From assembly GCA_028708195.1 (NCBI GenBank), contig JAQVZK010000146.1, forward strand, positions 1 to 6,209: 6,209 nt of DNA, written 5' to 3'. Origin of the DNA: Desulfovibrio sp. Its GTDB lineage: Bacteria > Desulfobacterota > Desulfovibrionia > Desulfovibrionales > Desulfovibrionaceae. The notes under the pieces are model-generated. The model saw nothing but the letters and a program-made list of their open reading frames with translations, was not told the DNA's origin and did no database searches. Position numbers and translations under genes: made by a program. Of this stretch, positions 5,022 through 6,209 are shown piece by piece (positions within the stretch are counted from its first letter, which is position 1; each line of letters opens with the position of its first letter).

Positions 5022-6017
5022 ATGGAGCTGACCGGCAAACAGCGCATAGCCGTGCTTCTGCTCGCCATGGGCGACAAGTTCACGGCCGACGTGTTCAAGC
5101 GCATGGACAGGCAGGAAATAGCCGAAATCTCCAAAACCATTGTGGATCTGGAGCCCGTGCCGCGTGAAGATGTTGAAGATGTGCTACGCGAGTTTCACGA
5201 ATCCCTGGTGGAAGGAGTGGACATGATCGCGGGCGGTAGTGATATCCTCAAGCGCCTGCTGGTCAAGAACCTTGACCCCGAAACCGCCAAATATATCATG
5301 GATTCGCTCAGCCTTGAAACCGGCCCGGCTCCCTTCCGCGAGCTTGAGCAGGTGAGTCCGCGTCTGCTTTCGCAGATTTTGCGCAATGAACATCCGCAAA
5401 CCCTGGCCCTTATTCTTGGTCACCTGCACCCCGACCAGGCTGCCAATTTATTGACAAGCCTGCCTGCGGGCGTGCGCGCCGAGGTGCTGATGCGTCTGGC
5501 CCGCCTTGAGGCCGTGCCCGAAGATATGCTTATGGAAGTGGACAAGGTGCTCACAAGCCAGCTTATCGCCATGGGCGGCAAGGAAGGCAAAAAAGTGGGC
5601 GGTGTGCAGTCTGTGGCCGAAATTCTCAACGCTGTTGACCGTGCCACCGAAGAAGAAGTGCTGTCTGAAATTGAAGAAGATTCCGCCCAGATGGCAGAAG
5701 ATATCCGCAACCTCATGTTCGTCTTTGAAGATTGCAAGAATATTGACGACAGGGGCGTACGCGAAATGCTCAAGGAGATTTCCAATGAAGATCTCACCCT
5801 GGCTCTGCGTGGGGCCAGCGATGATCTTAAGGAAAAGTTCTTCAAGAACATGTCCGAGCGTGCTGGCAACATGATCCGCGAAGAACTGGAATATATGGGC
5901 CCCACCAAGCTTTCGGACGTGGAGGCCGCACAGCAGAATATTGTGAAGGTCGTGCGCCGCCTTGAAGCCGAAAGCAAGCTGGTTGTCAGCAGGGGCGCGG
6001 GCGAAGTTTTTGTGTAG
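5022..6017 (+). CDS. fliG: Flagellar motor switch protein FliG
   Basis: FliG sits on the cytoplasmic face of the MS ring, binding the FliF tail through its N-terminal domain, FliM through its middle domain and the stator MotA through its C-terminal domain. The 331 aa match the family length. The N domain (about 1-95) begins LTGKQRIAVLLLAMG. The middle domain carries the EHPQT signature (123-127) and LGHLHPDQAANLLTSLP. The C domain includes the MFVF hinge (232-235) and the torque helix region (ALRGASDDLKEKFFKNMSER). Charged residues known from E. coli are kept by charge: R263, R280, E287, E288 and K296. The start is ATG 5022, 7 nt after AAGGAG (5009-5014). ATG 5016 would leave only 1 nt spacing. 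It is expected to be co-transcribed with fliF from the promoter at 3052. Confidence 0.97.
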   Translation: MELTGKQRIAVLLLAMGDKFTADVFKRMDRQEIAEISKTIVDLEPVPREDVEDVLREFHESLVEGVDMIAGGSDILKRLLVKNLDPETAKYIMDSLSLETGPAPFRELEQVSPRLLSQILRNEHPQTLALILGHLHPDQAANLLTSLPAGVRAEVLMRLARLEAVPEDMLMEVDKVLTSQLIAMGGKEGKKVGGVQSVAEILNAVDRATEEEVLSEIEEDSAQMAEDIRNLMFVFEDCKNIDDRGVREMLKEISNEDLTLALRGASDDLKEKFFKNMSERAGNMIREELEYMGPTKLSDVEAAQQNIVKVVRRLEAESKLVVSRGAGEVFV

Positions 6018-6209
6018 GGCCTGCGGCCAGTAGAGTCTGCGCCGGGTGAGTCTGCGCCAGTAATGCCGCCACTGGCAGGGCCAGTACCAGAAGCTTCTGG
6101 TGCAGAAAGCGGCGCGCCGCGGTGTTTATATAAGGCAACTGGGGTTTTGCGCCATAGTGTGGCAGTAGCCCCGTGGGTATTGCAAAAACTGCAAGATGGA
6201 AAAAGTCAT
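6018..6209 (+). other. Inverted-repeat cluster and unassigned open frame after fliG
   Basis: Three perfect inverted repeats lie close together: ACTGGC-agg-GCCAGT (6071-6085), the 16-bp palindrome ACCAGAAGCTTCTGGT (6086-6101) and the 12-bp palindrome GCGGCGCGCCGC (6109-6120). A short GGCC-tgc-GGCC sits right after the fliG stop. GAGTCTGCGCC occurs twice, 15 nt apart (6033 and 6048). No T tract follows, so this is not a clear terminator. In Desulfovibrio-like gene orders fliH and fliI usually follow fliG, but I could not identify a FliH start with a convincing ribosome site here. Confidence 0.5.
6063..6209 (+). CDS. Possible 5' end of a gene running off the window (fliH by position only)
   Basis: The frame that continues fliG stays open from its TAG to the window edge (64 codons), and the first ATG in it is at 6063, giving 49 residues beginning MPPLAGPVPEASGAESGAP. 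The start is Pro/Ala/Gly-rich, and the later part (VAVAPWVLQKLQDGKSH) is unrecognised. No good ribosome site precedes it: the nearest purine stretch, GGGTGAG at 6044-6050, is too far away. Base composition and codons are not clearly coding. Position suggests fliH, the negative regulator of the FliI export ATPase, but the sequence does not prove it. The true start may lie at or beyond the edge. Confidence 0.25.
   Translation, partial: MPPLAGPVPEASGAESGAPRCLYKATGVLRHSVAVAPWVLQKLQDGKSH

Noticed and set aside
5420..5977. Long Ser/Arg-rich - strand ORF opposite fliG
   Set aside because: The Ser/Arg-rich composition is typical of antisense to a Glu/Leu-rich gene; there is no independent support.
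6141..6186. TGGGG/TTGC and TGGCAG/TTGC pairs as a sigma-54 promoter for the next gene
   Set aside because: The distances between the GG and GC elements are too short or too long for -24/-12 geometry.
1..6209. CRISPR arrays, tRNA or rRNA genes, insertion sequences
   Set aside because: I saw no regularly spaced exact repeats of CRISPR size, no tRNA-like cloverleaf, and no transposase or terminal inverted repeats.

Overview
The window is about 6.2 kb of ordinary-looking bacterial chromosome, with every recognisable gene on the + strand. Moderate-to-high GC, strong AGGAG-type ribosome sites, two -24/-12 (sigma-54) promoter matches and the order flgB-flgC-fliE-fliF-(small ORF)-fliG point to a flagellated Desulfovibrio-like member of the Desulfovibrionaceae. 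That placement is inferred from gene order and protein flavour; no database was searched.

Region by region: 73-501 encodes an acidic protein of unknown function. It is tightly coupled to a DEDDh 3'-5' exonuclease (504-1034) that starts on TTG. A 369-base gap (1035-1403) follows. It holds a degenerate 9-bp GTRCC-type repeat tract (about 1120-1249), a possible terminator (1247-1295), an AT-rich stretch and a near-consensus sigma-54 promoter (1348-1363). That promoter drives flgB, flgC and fliE, which encode the proximal rod proteins and the MS-ring/rod junction. A strong intrinsic terminator (2936-2975) ends this unit. A second sigma-54 promoter (3052-3067) starts another unit: fliF (MS ring), a 72-aa overlapping ORF, and fliG (rotor switch). 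The last 192 bases hold a cluster of perfect inverted repeats and an unassigned open frame running off the edge.

How the parts work together: FliF forms the MS ring, and its C-terminal helix recruits FliG, the C-ring torque component. FliE, FlgB and FlgC build the rod upward from the MS ring. The window therefore encodes the base of the rotor and rod, placed under two separate sigma-54 promoters.

The most unusual item is the 72-aa ORF at 4762-4980. Its last 32 residues align without gaps to the FliG-binding tail of the FliF encoded just upstream, so it looks like a free-standing second copy of the FliG-docking helix lying between fliF and fliG. A second pattern is that the ribosome sites of flgB, fliF and fliG are each directly preceded, within 0 to 2 nt, by an RNA hairpin.
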